Notes: a model not told the origin generated them from the sequence alone. Counted from the stretch's first letter, positions 8,193-20,338 are shown. The stretch is DNA of 52,894 nucleotides from Nocardia otitidiscaviarum NBRC 14405 (GCF_000308635.1 NZ_BAGD01000076.1:1-52894), one strand, 5' to 3'. A program made the numbers and translations.

Positions 8193-8576
8193 TTACGACG
8201 CCCGCGGGGTGACGGCCAGCCCCACCGAGCTGCCCGCCCCGCGAATCAGCTTGTGCCCCTTGATCGCGAGGCTGCCGAGCAGGCCGTACTTGTCCGCCAG
8301 CACGGTGCGCGCCCGCGCGGTGCCGTCGGCGTCGAGCACGCTCGCGGTACCCTCGACCACCTCGTGGCCGCGCGGCTTACCGCGATTGTCGCTGATCTGC
8401 AATGTCACCCGGGGGTCGCGCCGAATCCGCTTGACCTTCCAGGCGTCGGCATTGGTCCACACCAGGATGCGGTCGCCGTCGGGGGCGACCCACACCGGCG
8501 TGCCGACCGGCGTGCCGTCCTTCTTATAGGTGGTGAGCAGGGCGTATTTGGCCTCGGCCACATCGTTCCACGTCAT
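8193..8576 (-). CDS. PPOX-fold, probably F420-dependent, oxidoreductase (paralog)
   Basis: 127 residues, paralogous to the gene at 7639-8022: both share a TTYKKDGTPVGT segment, a D-WKVKR-RRDPRVTLQ segment and a closing GLLGSLAIKG-like stretch. The start is ATG 8576; TACCGT lies 6 bases upstream, so an apparent 11-residue extension from 8609 is unlikely. The two genes converge, leaving 170 bases in which no other gene or clear terminator is evident. Confidence 0.82.
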   Translation of the reverse strand: MTWNDVAEAKYALLTTYKKDGTPVGTPVWVAPDGDRILVWTNADAWKVKRIRRDPRVTLQISDNRGKPRGHEVVEGTASVLDADGTARARTVLADKYGLLGSLAIKGHKLIRGAGSSVGLAVTPRAS

Positions 8577-8582
8577 GTCCCC

Positions 8583-8588
8583 ACGGTA
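8583..8588 (-). promoter_or_regulatory. -10 element TACCGT for the second PPOX gene
   Basis: On the minus strand TACCGT is followed by 6 bases and then ATG 8576, consistent with a leaderless start. Confidence 0.45.
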
Positions 8589-8670
8589 GGACGGGGCGCG
8601 GCCGATCACATCCGTCCCGGAGCGCAGTGCCGTCTACGACCGTGGACGGAGTCGGATGTCTGGCGGACGC

Positions 8671-8701
8671 GGCACCGCCGGAGTCGGACTCCGGCGGTGC
8701 C
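8671..8701 (-). terminator. Strong hairpin downstream of the exported protein gene
   Basis: GGCACCGCCGGAGT (8671-8684) pairs perfectly with ACTCCGGCGGTGCC (8688-8701), a 14-bp stem with a 3-base loop, 27 bases past the stop of the minus-strand gene at 8729. There is no long T-run, as is usual for actinobacteria. Confidence 0.65.
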
Positions 8702-8728
8702 GTGTGGCGGCTGCCTCCCGCCTCGATG

Positions 8729-9259
8729 TCAGCGCTGGCTCGCGATGATGGCACCGAGCAGGCCGCCTACCCCACAGCCGACGACCGCGCCGACCACGAA
8801 GAAGAACACCCCGATCACCGCGCCGACCACACAGCCGATGATCGCACCGGCCACGATCGATCCGGCATCGGCGACATGTTGCAGCGCAACGGTTTCGGCC
8901 GTGGCGGGCGCGAGGTCCGCGGCGCTGGCCGGGTGGACGGTCAACACGGTGCCGCTGGCATCCAGTTGCGGCACAACGCTGATGGAGCGGTCCGCCACCT
9001 GGTAGGTGAGCGGAATGGCCGCGATGGTGGCCCCGCCGGGCGCGATGACGGCCACCGCGTCGTGACCCAGTTCGAACCGGCCGGAGGCCAGGGTGGTGGT
9101 GACGGCGCTGCGGTCGGGAGCCAGCGTGGTGGTGTACTCGACCCCTCGATCGACACCACTGATGCCCGGCGCGGCCGGAGCGCCCTGTGCCGTCGCCGTG
9201 GCAATGCCCAGCGCGGCGGCGGAAATGAATGCGGTAGCGGCGAATTTGGCGATACTCAT
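8729..9259 (-). CDS. Exported protein with C-terminal glycine-zipper helices, unknown function
   Basis: About 176 residues. A Sec-type signal peptide at residues 1-27 ends in an ATAQGAPA-like cleavage region. It is followed by a beta-rich domain of about 80 residues (GVEYTTTLAPDRSAVTTTLASG, then IPLTYQV) and a hydrophobic C-terminal hairpin rich in Gly (GAIIGCVVGAVIGVFFF ... GCGVGGLLGAII). It is clearly paralogous to the protein at 19306-19908. The layout suggests an envelope-associated protein that inserts into or crosses the membrane. ATG 9259 is chosen by comparison with the paralog; ATG 9265 and 9274 are possible. No function is claimed. Confidence 0.75.
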   Translation of the reverse strand: MSIAKFAATAFISAAALGIATATAQGAPAAPGISGVDRGVEYTTTLAPDRSAVTTTLASGRFELGHDAVAVIAPGGATIAAIPLTYQVADRSISVVPQLDASGTVLTVHPASAADLAPATAETVALQHVADAGSIVAGAIIGCVVGAVIGVFFFVVGAVVGCGVGGLLGAIIASQR

Positions 9260-9469
9260 GATCATTACTCGCAATCGAGAGCCGATTCACCGCAGGCCCG
9301 AGTTCGGTGAATTCGATCAGTGCGGCGAATCGGGGGATCAGTTATATCCGATGCCTCCCCGAAATGACATCGAACGATTCTTATGATCCTCTCAGAGTTG
9401 GCGGTGCGGAAGCCCCCTGAACCGGGGTTGTCCGCCGATGTCCGCAGGACACGCCGCCGCGCCCGCGTT

Positions 9470-9497
9470 GGTGCGCCCGCGCCGCCGCGGGCGCACC
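9470..9497 (-). terminator. Hairpin downstream of cobN
   Basis: GGTGCGCCCGC (9470-9480) pairs perfectly with GCGGGCGCACC (9487-9497), an 11-bp stem with a 6-base loop starting 10 bases after the cobN stop codon. It lacks a T-run. Confidence 0.6.
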
Positions 9498-9507
9498 ACG
9501 GGCCGAA

Positions 9508-13332
<3,825 letters not shown>

Positions 13333-13382
13333 GGTTCGGCCTTCCTTGGGGTGACGCGCCCGGCACGGTTCGGCGCTCATGG

Positions 13383-13500
13383 GGAAGGTCTGACTGTCAC
13401 AGTGGCGCGACCGCACCGGAATTGCACCGGTTTCTTCCGTCCGACGAGCCTCGCGACTCTATCGCGCGGGGATCACAGTGCTGCAACCTCTCCGCCCGGC
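13383..13500 (-). promoter_or_regulatory. Cobalamin riboswitch upstream of cobN
   Basis: On the minus strand the conserved B12 box is present: CGGTGCAATTCCGG, followed by GCGGTCGCGCCACTGTGA (together 13397-13429) and AGTCAGACC (13387-13395). Upstream lie paired segments (CTCGTCGGACGG region, GCGCGATAGAGTCGCG) consistent with the riboswitch arms. It ends 50 bases before GTG 13332. Cobalamin binding should lower cobN expression. The upstream boundary is approximate. Confidence 0.85.
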
Positions 13501-13526
13501 CCGGTGCCACGACCCACGCGCGGGCG

Positions 13527-13532
13527 TACGCT
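13527..13532 (+). promoter_or_regulatory. -10 element TACGCT for the two-helix membrane protein
   Basis: TACGCT is followed by 6 bases and then ATG 13539, consistent with a leaderless start. Confidence 0.45.
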
Positions 13533-13538
13533 GCGCGT

Positions 13539-13859
13539 ATGCCGAACACTCCGGGTTGGGTCAGGCGGAATCGGTTCGCCGCCTGGTCAGGGTACTTGTG
13601 CGCATTGGTTGCTTTCGCAACGCTGGCAATGGCATTGACCGCTGCCGGCACCGGACATTCGCAGTGGGCGATCGTCGCCGGCGGGATCTGCGCGGCCACA
13701 CTCCTGTTCGCGCTGATGCTCATGACCACGACCGTGCACCGCGACCACCTCGAACACCACGACAGCCCGAGCCTGCTCAACGACACCTACGCCACCGGTC
13801 CGAGTTGGGCGAGCGGGCGCGGGGCGACGCCGGGAATCGAACCGCATCACCTGCGCTGA
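13539..13859 (+). CDS. Small membrane protein with two transmembrane helices
   Basis: 106 residues. A short basic N-terminus (MPNTPGWVRRNRFAAW) is followed by two hydrophobic helices at about residues 17-39 and 45-67 and a hydrophilic His/Asp-rich tail. It resembles the 109-residue protein at 20769-21098: both share an ALTAAG-G motif between the helices, then WA-IA---CAA-LL and a short RD-HHD tail motif. It is divergent from cobN; a TANNNT element 6 bases before ATG supports the start. Function unknown. Confidence 0.7.
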   Translation: MPNTPGWVRRNRFAAWSGYLCALVAFATLAMALTAAGTGHSQWAIVAGGICAATLLFALMLMTTTVHRDHLEHHDSPSLLNDTYATGPSWASGRGATPGIEPHHLR

Positions 13860-14081
13860 GGCCCGTATCCACCCCGACCGGCGTGAGTGCCGCGGGCGGC
13901 GACGGCGCGATCGCAGGATGCCGGAATCGGCGCGCACGCCACCGGTGTCGGCGCAGGGATCCGAGCAGGCCGGTGCCGGTCGAGTTCGCCGACGGTGCAC
14001 GGAGTGCGACACCCGAGGATGGCGGGCATCGCAGGCCCGCCGCGACTCGGTGCCCCGGCGACGGGTCCACCCGGGTGTCCG

Positions 14082-14087
14082 TAGGCT
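14082..14087 (+). promoter_or_regulatory. -10 element TAGGCT for cobG
   Basis: TAGGCT is followed by 10 bases and then ATG 14098; the transcript would be leaderless or have a leader of a few bases. Confidence 0.4.
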
Positions 14088-14097
14088 GGATCGGGTC

Positions 14098-15294
14098 ATG
14101 ACTCGAACAGATCCCGATTCCTGCCCGGGCGTGCTGCGACTGCACGAGGCCGCCGACGGGCCGCTCGCCCGCATTCGCGTGCCCGGCGGTCGGCTGGCAC
14201 CGGCCCAGATGCAGGCGCTGGCCGAGGCGGCGCGGGAACTCGCCGACGGCGGCATCGAGCTCACCTCCCGCGCCAACGCGCAGCTGCGCGGAGTACGTGA
14301 CGCCGCCGAGTTGGAGCGGCGGCTGCGGGCGGCCGGGCTGCTGCCCAGCGGCACGCACGAACGAGTGCGCAATATCGTCGCGTCCCCGCTGTCGGGCCGG
14401 GTCGGCGGCTGGACCGATGTGCACGCGCTGGTTCCGGCACTCGATGCCGGTGTGCGCGCCGCGCCGCGACTGGCCGAGCTGCCCGGCCGGGTGCTGTTCA
14501 CCCTGGACGACGGTCGCGGCGATGTGAGCGGGCTGGGCGCGGATATCGGGGTGCACGCCGTCGACGAGGACACCTACGCCGTGGTGCTGGCGGGGCGCGA
14601 CTCCGGTCTGCGCGTGACCGCCGAACATGCCGTGGATACCGTGCTGCACGCCGCGCACGGTTTCCTGGAACTGCGCGAGGACCAGTGGCGGCTGCACGAG
14701 ATCCCGGACGGCCCGGCGGCGCTGGCGGACCGCCTGCGCGCCGCGCATCCGCATCTCACCACCGCCGAGACCGTGGCGCTGCCGCCACACCAGGAACCTC
14801 CGATCGGCTGGCTGACCCAGTCCGACGACCGGGTGGCGCTGGGCGCGGGCGTGCGCCTGGGCTCGCTGCCCGCCCGCACCGCCGAATTCATCGCCGCCGT
14901 CGACCGCCCGGTCGTCATCACCCCGTGGCGGGGTCTGGTGATCACCGACCTCGACGAGTGGGCCGCCGAACAGGTGGTGCGCGTGCTGGCCCCCATGGGT
15001 CTCATCTTCGACGCCGCCTCCCCCTGGCTCCAGGTCACCGCCTGCGCGGGCCAGCCCGGCTGCGCCAAATCCCGCACCGACGTCCGCGCCGACGCCGCGG
15101 CCGCCGTCGAGGCGGGCCGCGTACTGCCTTCCGGCCCACCGCAACCCGCCGCCGACGAGCTGGCGGCCGACGAGGTGGTCGCCACCGGCCGCCAGCACTG
15201 GTCCGGCTGCGACCGCCGCTGCGGCCGCCCCCGCGGCCCCGCCACCGAGGTCACGGCCACGCCGACCGGCTACCGGGTGGTGCCGCCCGCGTAG
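14098..15294 (+). CDS. cobG: Precorrin-3B synthase CobG
   Basis: 398-residue member of the nitrite/sulfite reductase-like ferredoxin family. CobG oxidises precorrin-3A to precorrin-3B with O2 in the aerobic cobalamin pathway. Half-domain repeats are visible, with an RANAQLRGV-type segment near residue 60. The Fe4S4 cysteines occur as C-x5-C (CAGQPGC) and C-x3-C (CDRRC) near the C-terminus. The start ATG 14098 has no ribosome site, but a TANNNT element lies 10 bases upstream. The presence of cobG together with cobN marks the oxygen-dependent route. Confidence 0.92.
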   Translation: MTRTDPDSCPGVLRLHEAADGPLARIRVPGGRLAPAQMQALAEAARELADGGIELTSRANAQLRGVRDAAELERRLRAAGLLPSGTHERVRNIVASPLSGRVGGWTDVHALVPALDAGVRAAPRLAELPGRVLFTLDDGRGDVSGLGADIGVHAVDEDTYAVVLAGRDSGLRVTAEHAVDTVLHAAHGFLELREDQWRLHEIPDGPAALADRLRAAHPHLTTAETVALPPHQEPPIGWLTQSDDRVALGAGVRLGSLPARTAEFIAAVDRPVVITPWRGLVITDLDEWAAEQVVRVLAPMGLIFDAASPWLQVTACAGQPGCAKSRTDVRADAAAAVEAGRVLPSGPPQPAADELAADEVVATGRQHWSGCDRRCGRPRGPATEVTATPTGYRVVPPA

Positions 15295-15813
15295 CCTGCC
15301 GCCTGACGCACCGCGTTCGGCGTCGTTCGGGTGGCGGCACCACCCGGGCGGGTGCGTACGGCAGCCCGTCGCGTGCGCCGGCCGTGTCCACGCGGCGGCT
15401 CGATTGCCGCACGGACCTGAAACACTCGCGCATCCGGCGGGCCTCGCCCGGGAGTTGGCGCGCCGCGCCGACCGCGCCACCACCTGGGTGGCGCGTCGGC
15501 GGTCGGTACCGCCGTGGCCCCGGTCCGCACCGTCTCGCGGCCCGCCACCGGTACCCCGCTCGCCAGCGCATCTGCTGCCCACCCCGCCTCTCATTCCTCG
15601 GGCACCGCGCACGGCCCCGACACCACCACCTCCGCTCCCGCGCACCGCAAGGCCGTCCGCGCCCAACGCCGAGCAGCGCGCCGGAGCCCCGCACGCCGCA
15701 AGGCCGGATCCGCACCCGCCGCCGAGCATCGGCCGGAAGTTCGCACTCGGTTCGGATTCGTAGCCCGTACCCGGCGCGCGGGGGTCGCGCGCGCTCCTCC
15801 TAGTCTGGACGCC
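15295..15813. other. 519-base gap between cobG and cobH, no gene recognised
   Basis: Several overlapping open frames exist on both strands, but all give Pro/Arg/Ala-rich translations without recognisable domains and without ribosome sites. No cobalamin riboswitch core or tRNA was found. The right end holds the cobH promoter element. Confidence 0.5.
15801..15806 (+). promoter_or_regulatory. -10 element TAGTCT for cobH-cobIJ
   Basis: TAGTCT is followed by 7 bases and then ATG 15814, indicating that cobH starts its own, probably leaderless, transcript. Confidence 0.5.
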
Positions 15814-16449
15814 ATGTCCGACGTGCGTGCCAGCTACCTCACCGACGGGGCCGAGATCTATCGGCGCTCGTTCGCCACCATTCGCGCGGAGGCGGAGTTG
15901 GCGCGGTTTCCGGCGGACGTGTCGCAGGTGGTGGTGCGGATGATCCACGCCTGCGGGCAGGTGGATCTGGCCGCCGACGTGGAATTCAGCACCGATGTGG
16001 TGGCGAAGGCGCGGGCGGCGCTGCGGGGCGGTGCGCCGATTCTGTGCGACGCCAAGATGGTGGCGTCGGGGGTGACGCGCAAGCGGCTGCCCGCCGACAA
16101 CGAGGTGCTGTGTCTGCTGGATGATGCGCGGGTGCCGGAACTGGCGGCGGCGCTGGGCAATACGCGGTCGGCGGCGGCGCTGGAGCTGTGGCGCGACCGG
16201 CTCGACGGGGCGGTGGTGGCCATCGGGAACGCGCCGACCGCGCTGTTCCATCTGCTGGACATGCTGGACGCGGGTGCGCCGCGCCCGGCCGCGGTGCTCG
16301 GGATTCCGGTCGGTTTCATCGGCGCGGCCGAATCCAAACAGGCCCTCGCGGAATACGGCGGCGTGGAGTTTCTGACGGTGCGCGGCCGCCGGGGTGGCAG
16401 TGCCATCACCGCCGCCGCCCTCAATGCGATTGCGAGCGAACAGGAATGA
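15814..16449 (+). CDS. cobH: Precorrin-8X methylmutase CobH
   Basis: 211 residues. It catalyses the 1,5-methyl shift that converts precorrin-8X to hydrogenobyrinic acid. Recognisable segments are SFATIRAEAELARFP, VVVRMIHACGQVDLA with the catalytic His, ILCDAKMVASGVTRKRLP and GIPVGFIGAAESKQAL. The upstream in-frame region (from 15514) is Pro/Arg-rich and not part of the family, so ATG 15814 is used. The stop overlaps the next gene's ATG (ATGA), indicating an operon with cobIJ. Confidence 0.95.
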   Translation: MSDVRASYLTDGAEIYRRSFATIRAEAELARFPADVSQVVVRMIHACGQVDLAADVEFSTDVVAKARAALRGGAPILCDAKMVASGVTRKRLPADNEVLCLLDDARVPELAAALGNTRSAAALELWRDRLDGAVVAIGNAPTALFHLLDMLDAGAPRPAAVLGIPVGFIGAAESKQALAEYGGVEFLTVRGRRGGSAITAAALNAIASEQE

Positions 16450-17987
16450 GCGGCAAGCTCTGGGGTGTCGGATTGGGACCGGGCGATCCGGAACTGGTGA
16501 CGGTCAAGGCGGCGCGGGTGATCGGCGCGGCCGACGTGATCGCCTTCCACAGTGCCCGCCACGGCCGCAGCATCTCCCGCGGCATCGCGGCACCGTATAT
16601 GCGGGCGGGCCAGCTCGAGGAGCATCTGGTCTATCCGGTGACCACCGAGACCACCGACCATCCCGGCGGCTATCAGGGCGCGATCGACGAGTTCTACGAA
16701 TCCGCCGCCGCCCTGCTGGCGGACCATCTGGCCGCCGGCCGGTCGGTGGCCCTGCTCGCCGCCGGTGACCCGCTGTTCTACAGCTCCTTCATGCATATGC
16801 ACCGCCGCCTCGCCGACCGCTTCGACACCGAGATCATTCCGGGCGTCACCTCGGTGAGCGCGGCCTCGGCGGCGCTGGGCACCCCGCTCGTCGAGGGCGA
16901 CCAGGTGCTGACGGTGCTGCCCGGCACCATGCCGGTGGACGAGCTCACCCGCCGCCTGCGGGAAACCGACGCCGCCGCCATCATGAAACTGGGCCGCACC
17001 TATCCCGGTGTGCACCAAGCCCTCTCCGATGCCGGGCGACTCGACGACGCCTACTACGTGGAACGCGCCAGCAGCACCCGCCAGCGCGTGCTGCGCGCCG
17101 CCGACGTGGACGACGCCAGCGTGCCGTACTTCGCCATCACCGTGGTCCCCGGCCCCGAACCGGCGACCCCGATCCCGCTGACCCCCGCCGCCACCGCCGC
17201 CCCCGTTCCGGTCGCCTCCGCGACCGCCGAAAAGACGGCCGTACACGGCGAAGTCGTCGTGGTCGGCCTCGGTCCCGGCGCGGCCGAATGGACCACCCCC
17301 GAGGTCACGCGGGCACTGGCCGAGGCCACCGACATCGTCGGCTACAGCACCTATGTGAATCGCGTGCCCGAGCGTCCGGGGCAGCGCCGCCACGCCAGTG
17401 ACAACCGCGTGGAGTCCGAGCGTGCCGCCATGGCCCTGGATCTGGCCAAGCGCGGAGGCAGGGTGGCGGTGGTGTCCTCGGGCGATCCCGGCGTCTTCGC
17501 CATGGCGGCGGCCGTGATCGAGGAGTCGGCCGATCCGCAGTGGTGCGATGTTCCGGTGCGGGTGCTGCCCGGAATGACCGCGGCCAGTGCGGTCGCGAGC
17601 CGGGTCGGCGCACCGCTGGGCCACGACTTCGCCATGATCTCGCTGTCGGACCGCCTCAAGCCGTGGGAGGTGGTGGCGCGCCGGATCGCCGCCGTGGCCG
17701 CCGCCGATATGGCCTTCGCCGTCTACAACCCGGCTTCCTCGCAGCGCACCTGGCAGGTGGCGGCCATGCGGGAGCTGGTGCTCGAACACCGCAAACCCGA
17801 TACCCCGGTGGTGCTCGGCCGCGATGTGGGCGGGCCGACCGAATCGGTGCGGGTGGTGACCCTGGCGGAGCTGGATCCGGTCGAGGTGGATATGCGTACC
17901 CTGCTCATCGTCGGCGCGTCCAGCACCACGGTGTTCGAGACGGCGGGTGGGCCACGCGTGTTCACCTCCCGCCGCTACACCGATTAA
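16446..17987 (+). CDS. cobIJ: Fused CobI-CobJ precorrin methyltransferase
   Basis: 513 residues. Residues 1-240 form precorrin-2 C20-methyltransferase (GVGLGPGDPELVTVKAARVI, LLAAGDPLFYSSF). Residues 270-513 form precorrin-3B C17-methyltransferase (VVVGLGPGAAEWTTPEVTRAL, VVSSGDPGVFAMAAAVIE, MISLSDRLKPWEVV). They are joined by an Ala/Pro-rich linker at about 240-268. The same fusion occurs in M. tuberculosis. Both halves carry SAM-binding GxGPGD-like and GDP motifs. It overlaps cobH by ATGA. CobI acts before CobG and CobJ immediately after it. Confidence 0.94.
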   Translation: MSGKLWGVGLGPGDPELVTVKAARVIGAADVIAFHSARHGRSISRGIAAPYMRAGQLEEHLVYPVTTETTDHPGGYQGAIDEFYESAAALLADHLAAGRSVALLAAGDPLFYSSFMHMHRRLADRFDTEIIPGVTSVSAASAALGTPLVEGDQVLTVLPGTMPVDELTRRLRETDAAAIMKLGRTYPGVHQALSDAGRLDDAYYVERASSTRQRVLRAADVDDASVPYFAITVVPGPEPATPIPLTPAATAAPVPVASATAEKTAVHGEVVVVGLGPGAAEWTTPEVTRALAEATDIVGYSTYVNRVPERPGQRRHASDNRVESERAAMALDLAKRGGRVAVVSSGDPGVFAMAAAVIEESADPQWCDVPVRVLPGMTAASAVASRVGAPLGHDFAMISLSDRLKPWEVVARRIAAVAAADMAFAVYNPASSQRTWQVAAMRELVLEHRKPDTPVVLGRDVGGPTESVRVVTLAELDPVEVDMRTLLIVGASSTTVFETAGGPRVFTSRRYTD

Positions 17988-17989
17988 TA

Positions 17990-18002
17990 TTCCATAGTGG
18001 AA
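17990..18002. promoter_or_regulatory. Small dyad upstream of PadR gene
   Basis: TTCCATAGTGGAA is a 5-bp inverted repeat around TAG, just past the cobIJ stop and before the padR start. It is a candidate autoregulatory operator; the evidence is position and symmetry only. Confidence 0.35.
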
Positions 18003-18027
18003 GATGGCCCGGAGGAAGGGAGTGCAG

Positions 18028-18570
18028 GTGGCAGACACATCGCAACGCCCGCTCAATTCGACGGCCGCGTCGCTATTGGGATTCCTGCACCAGGGCCCCA
18101 TGTCCGGCTGGGATCTGGTCGCCCTGGCCCAGGACAAGATCGGTGACTTCTGGACCATCACCCAGAGCCAGGTGTACCGCGAACTCGCCACCATGCATCA
18201 GCACGGCCTGGTGGACAAGGGCGAGGCCGGCGCGCGCGACCGCACCCCCTACCGGATCACCGAGGCGGGCCGCGAGGCGTTCGCCCAGTGGATCGCCCGC
18301 GATCCGGGCGCGGAGACCATCCGGGTGCCGCTGCTGCTCACCCTGTCCTTCGGCGACTTCGTGGAACCCGACCGGCTGCGCCGCATCATCGACGCCAACC
18401 GGGAGATCCACGAACAGCGCCTGGCCGGATACCTCACCGGTCACGACGAGCAGCGGCAGTCCCCGTTCGAGCGGGCCACCCTGGATTTCGGCATCCGCTA
18501 CGAACGCGCGGTGCTGGAATGGTTCGATCGGCTGCCCGAACTGCTCAGCGAGACCAGTCGGCTCAGCTGA
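18028..18570 (+). CDS. PadR family transcriptional regulator
   Basis: 180 residues. The winged helix is at residues 5-95 (SLLGFLHQGPMSGWDLVALAQ ... ITQSQVYRELATMHQHGLV ... TPYRITEAGREAFAQWI). The C-terminal PadR effector/dimer domain contains LSFGDFVEPDRLRRII. Start GTG 18028 has GGAG 5 bases upstream; GTG 18022 and ATG 18004 are alternatives. It lies 40 bases after cobIJ on the same strand and may be partly cotranscribed. It converges with cobK, and the last 8 bases of the two genes overlap. Whether it controls cobalamin genes is unknown. Confidence 0.85.
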   Translation: MADTSQRPLNSTAASLLGFLHQGPMSGWDLVALAQDKIGDFWTITQSQVYRELATMHQHGLVDKGEAGARDRTPYRITEAGREAFAQWIARDPGAETIRVPLLLTLSFGDFVEPDRLRRIIDANREIHEQRLAGYLTGHDEQRQSPFERATLDFGIRYERAVLEWFDRLPELLSETSRLS

Positions 18571-19309
18571 GCCGCTGCGCCGCGCGCAGCCAATCCCAGG
18601 CGCCGGCAACGGAATCCACGGACCGCGCCCCCGTCGGCAGCGGCGGGCGGTCCACCACGACCACGGGCAGCCCGCGGGCGCGCGCGGCGTCGAGTTTGGC
18701 CTCGGTCTGCGCGCCGCCGCTGTCCTTGGTGACCAGGGCGGTGATCCGATGCGCCGTGAGCAGCGCCGTTTCGTCGGCGACGGTGAACGGGCCGCGTGCC
18801 AGCAGCAGTTCGTGCCGGGGCGGCAGCGCGCCCTCGGGCGGATCGATGGCCCGGATGAGGAACCAGTGCCCGCGCAGCGCGGCGAAGGCGCTCACGCCCT
18901 GGCGGCCGATGGTGAGGAAGATCCGGTCCCCCAGTCCGGCAACGGCTGTCGCGGCGGCGGACAGATCCGGCACCCGGATCCAGCTGTCCCCCGGGCGCTG
19001 CGTCCAGCCCGGTCGGCGCACGTGCAGGATCGGCAGCCCCAGACTCGCGGCGGCCGCGGCGGCATGGTCGGTGATACCGGCCGCGAACGGATGGGTGGCG
19101 TCGACCACGGCCTCGATGCGATTGTCCGACAACCAGGTCCGCAGTCCGTCCACGCCGCCGAAGCCGCCGATCCGCACCTGCCCCACCGGCAGCAGCGGGT
19201 CGCGGACGCGTCCGGCGAGCGAGGAGACGATCTCGAATCCCCGCTCGCCGGAAGCAGTTTCGGCGAGCACCCGAGCTTCGCGGGTGCCGCCGAGAATCAG
19301 GGCCCTCAG
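18563..19309 (-). CDS. cobK: Precorrin-6A reductase CobK
   Basis: 248 residues. NADPH-dependent reductase that converts precorrin-6A to dihydro-precorrin-6. Matching segments are LILGGTREARVLA at the N-terminus, IVSSLAGRV, GGFGGVDGL, VVDATHPFAAGIT and LVTKDSGGAQTEAKLDAA near the C-terminus. No ATG, GTG or TTG lies near the homology start. CTG 19309, overlapping the upstream stop as CTGA, gives the expected N-terminus and is proposed as the start, with translation coupled to the upstream gene. cobM, which sits between cobK and cobL in M. tuberculosis, is absent here. Confidence 0.88.
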   Translation of the reverse strand: MRALILGGTREARVLAETASGERGFEIVSSLAGRVRDPLLPVGQVRIGGFGGVDGLRTWLSDNRIEAVVDATHPFAAGITDHAAAAAASLGLPILHVRRPGWTQRPGDSWIRVPDLSAAATAVAGLGDRIFLTIGRQGVSAFAALRGHWFLIRAIDPPEGALPPRHELLLARGPFTVADETALLTAHRITALVTKDSGGAQTEAKLDAARARGLPVVVVDRPPLPTGARSVDSVAGAWDWLRAAQRLS

Positions 19310-19908
19310 GGCTGCCCGCTGAAGTAGGCGGAGCCCGAGTCGATCAGCGGCTGACCACCGGCGACCAGCAGGCCGATGAGCGCGCCGATGATGGCGCCGG
19401 GAATCGCGGAGACGACCAGCCCGAGCAGGCCGATGGCGCCGCCGATCACCGCGCCCACGGCCGCGCCGAGCGCGGCGCGCTGCAATTCGGCGAAGAACCA
19501 CTGTTGCGCGGAGATGGCCCGCGCGTGCGCGTGCGGCCCGACCTCGGGGGTCAGCGACAGTTCCTGACCGTTGTCGGCGACGGCCGCGACGATCCGCACG
19601 TCCTCCCCACCGGCTTTTCCGGTCAGCGGCACCTGCGCCACCACCGCACCGGATTCGTTGGTCAGGCTCACGGCCTGCCCGTCGGCGTCGACGCTGAACC
19701 GACCGCCGGTGACGCTGGTGACGATGGCGTCGCCCGCCTCGGCCAGCGCGATGGTGTAGTCGACACCCTGATCCTGCCCGTGCACCTGCGCGGAGACCGG
19801 CTGCGGTGCGGTGGGCGCTTCCACCGGTGCAGCGTATCCGGTCCCGGCGGCGATTCCGGTGGCGGCGGCGGCGAACAGGGCGGTGGCGGCGAACTTCGTG
19901 TACTTCAT
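19306..19908 (-). CDS. Exported protein with C-terminal glycine-zipper helices, overlapping cobK
   Basis: 200 residues. A signal peptide (MKYTKFAATALFAAAATG, cleavage near AAP) is followed by a beta-rich domain (GVDYTIALAEAG, GGRFSVDA, VAQVPLTGK) and a Gly-rich hydrophobic C-terminal hairpin (GAAVGAVIGGAIGLLGLVVS, GAIIGALIGLLVAGG). It is paralogous to the protein at 8729-9259. ATG 19908 has GGGAG 6 bases upstream. The stop TGA overlaps the proposed CTG start of cobK, suggesting a shared transcript. The function is unknown; the coupling to a cobalamin gene may be incidental. Confidence 0.78.
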   Translation of the reverse strand: MKYTKFAATALFAAAATGIAAGTGYAAPVEAPTAPQPVSAQVHGQDQGVDYTIALAEAGDAIVTSVTGGRFSVDADGQAVSLTNESGAVVAQVPLTGKAGGEDVRIVAAVADNGQELSLTPEVGPHAHARAISAQQWFFAELQRAALGAAVGAVIGGAIGLLGLVVSAIPGAIIGALIGLLVAGGQPLIDSGSAYFSGQP

Positions 19909-19989
19909 CAAGTCTCCCGATATGGCTGATACAGGACCCGATGACAATCGAGTCACGGCACGTCACCATACCGTTGACCTATCGATGTT

Positions 19990-20328
19990 TCAGTTCGGGG
20001 CGGCCGCGGTCCGCCGCGCGACCTCGTCGGCCAGCAGCTCGAGCAGGCCGGGAAAGCGCTCGGCCAGATCGGCGCGACGCAATCGCGCCATATTGCTGTT
20101 GCCCCGATCGACCTGCCGGATCAACCCCGCCTGCCGCAGTATCCGAAAGTGATGCGTCCGAGTGGCTTTCGAGACCGGCAGTCCGAAGGAGCTGCAATGC
20201 CGCTCGGCATCCTCGGCATCGGCCAACAGCGCCAGCACCACCGCCAGGCGGTGTTTGTCGGCCAGGGCGGCCAGTACCGCGCCCAGGTCGAGTTCCGCCG
20301 TGCTCGGTTCGTCGGCGACCACGTCCAC
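19990..20328 (-). CDS. ArsR-type winged-helix regulator
   Basis: 112 residues, ArsR/SmtB fold (LAALADKHRLAVVLALLADAEDAE, VSKATRTHHFRILRQAGLIRQVDRG). No obvious cysteine cluster for metal sensing is seen (one Cys), so a non-metal ligand is possible. GTG 20328 is preceded by GGAAGG. It is divergent from an antibiotic-biosynthesis-monooxygenase-type gene, with an inverted pair of operator-like sequences between, one of them overlapping that gene's start. Confidence 0.85.
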   Translation of the reverse strand: MDVVADEPSTAELDLGAVLAALADKHRLAVVLALLADAEDAERHCSSFGLPVSKATRTHHFRILRQAGLIRQVDRGNSNMARLRRADLAERFPGLLELLADEVARRTAAAPN

Positions 20329-20338
20329 CCACCTTCCA

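Noticed and set aside
13333..13416. Upstream cobN starts at 13380 and 13416
   Set aside because: They fall in or at the border of the B12 riboswitch and lack a ribosome site, while GTG 13332 has AAGGAAGG.
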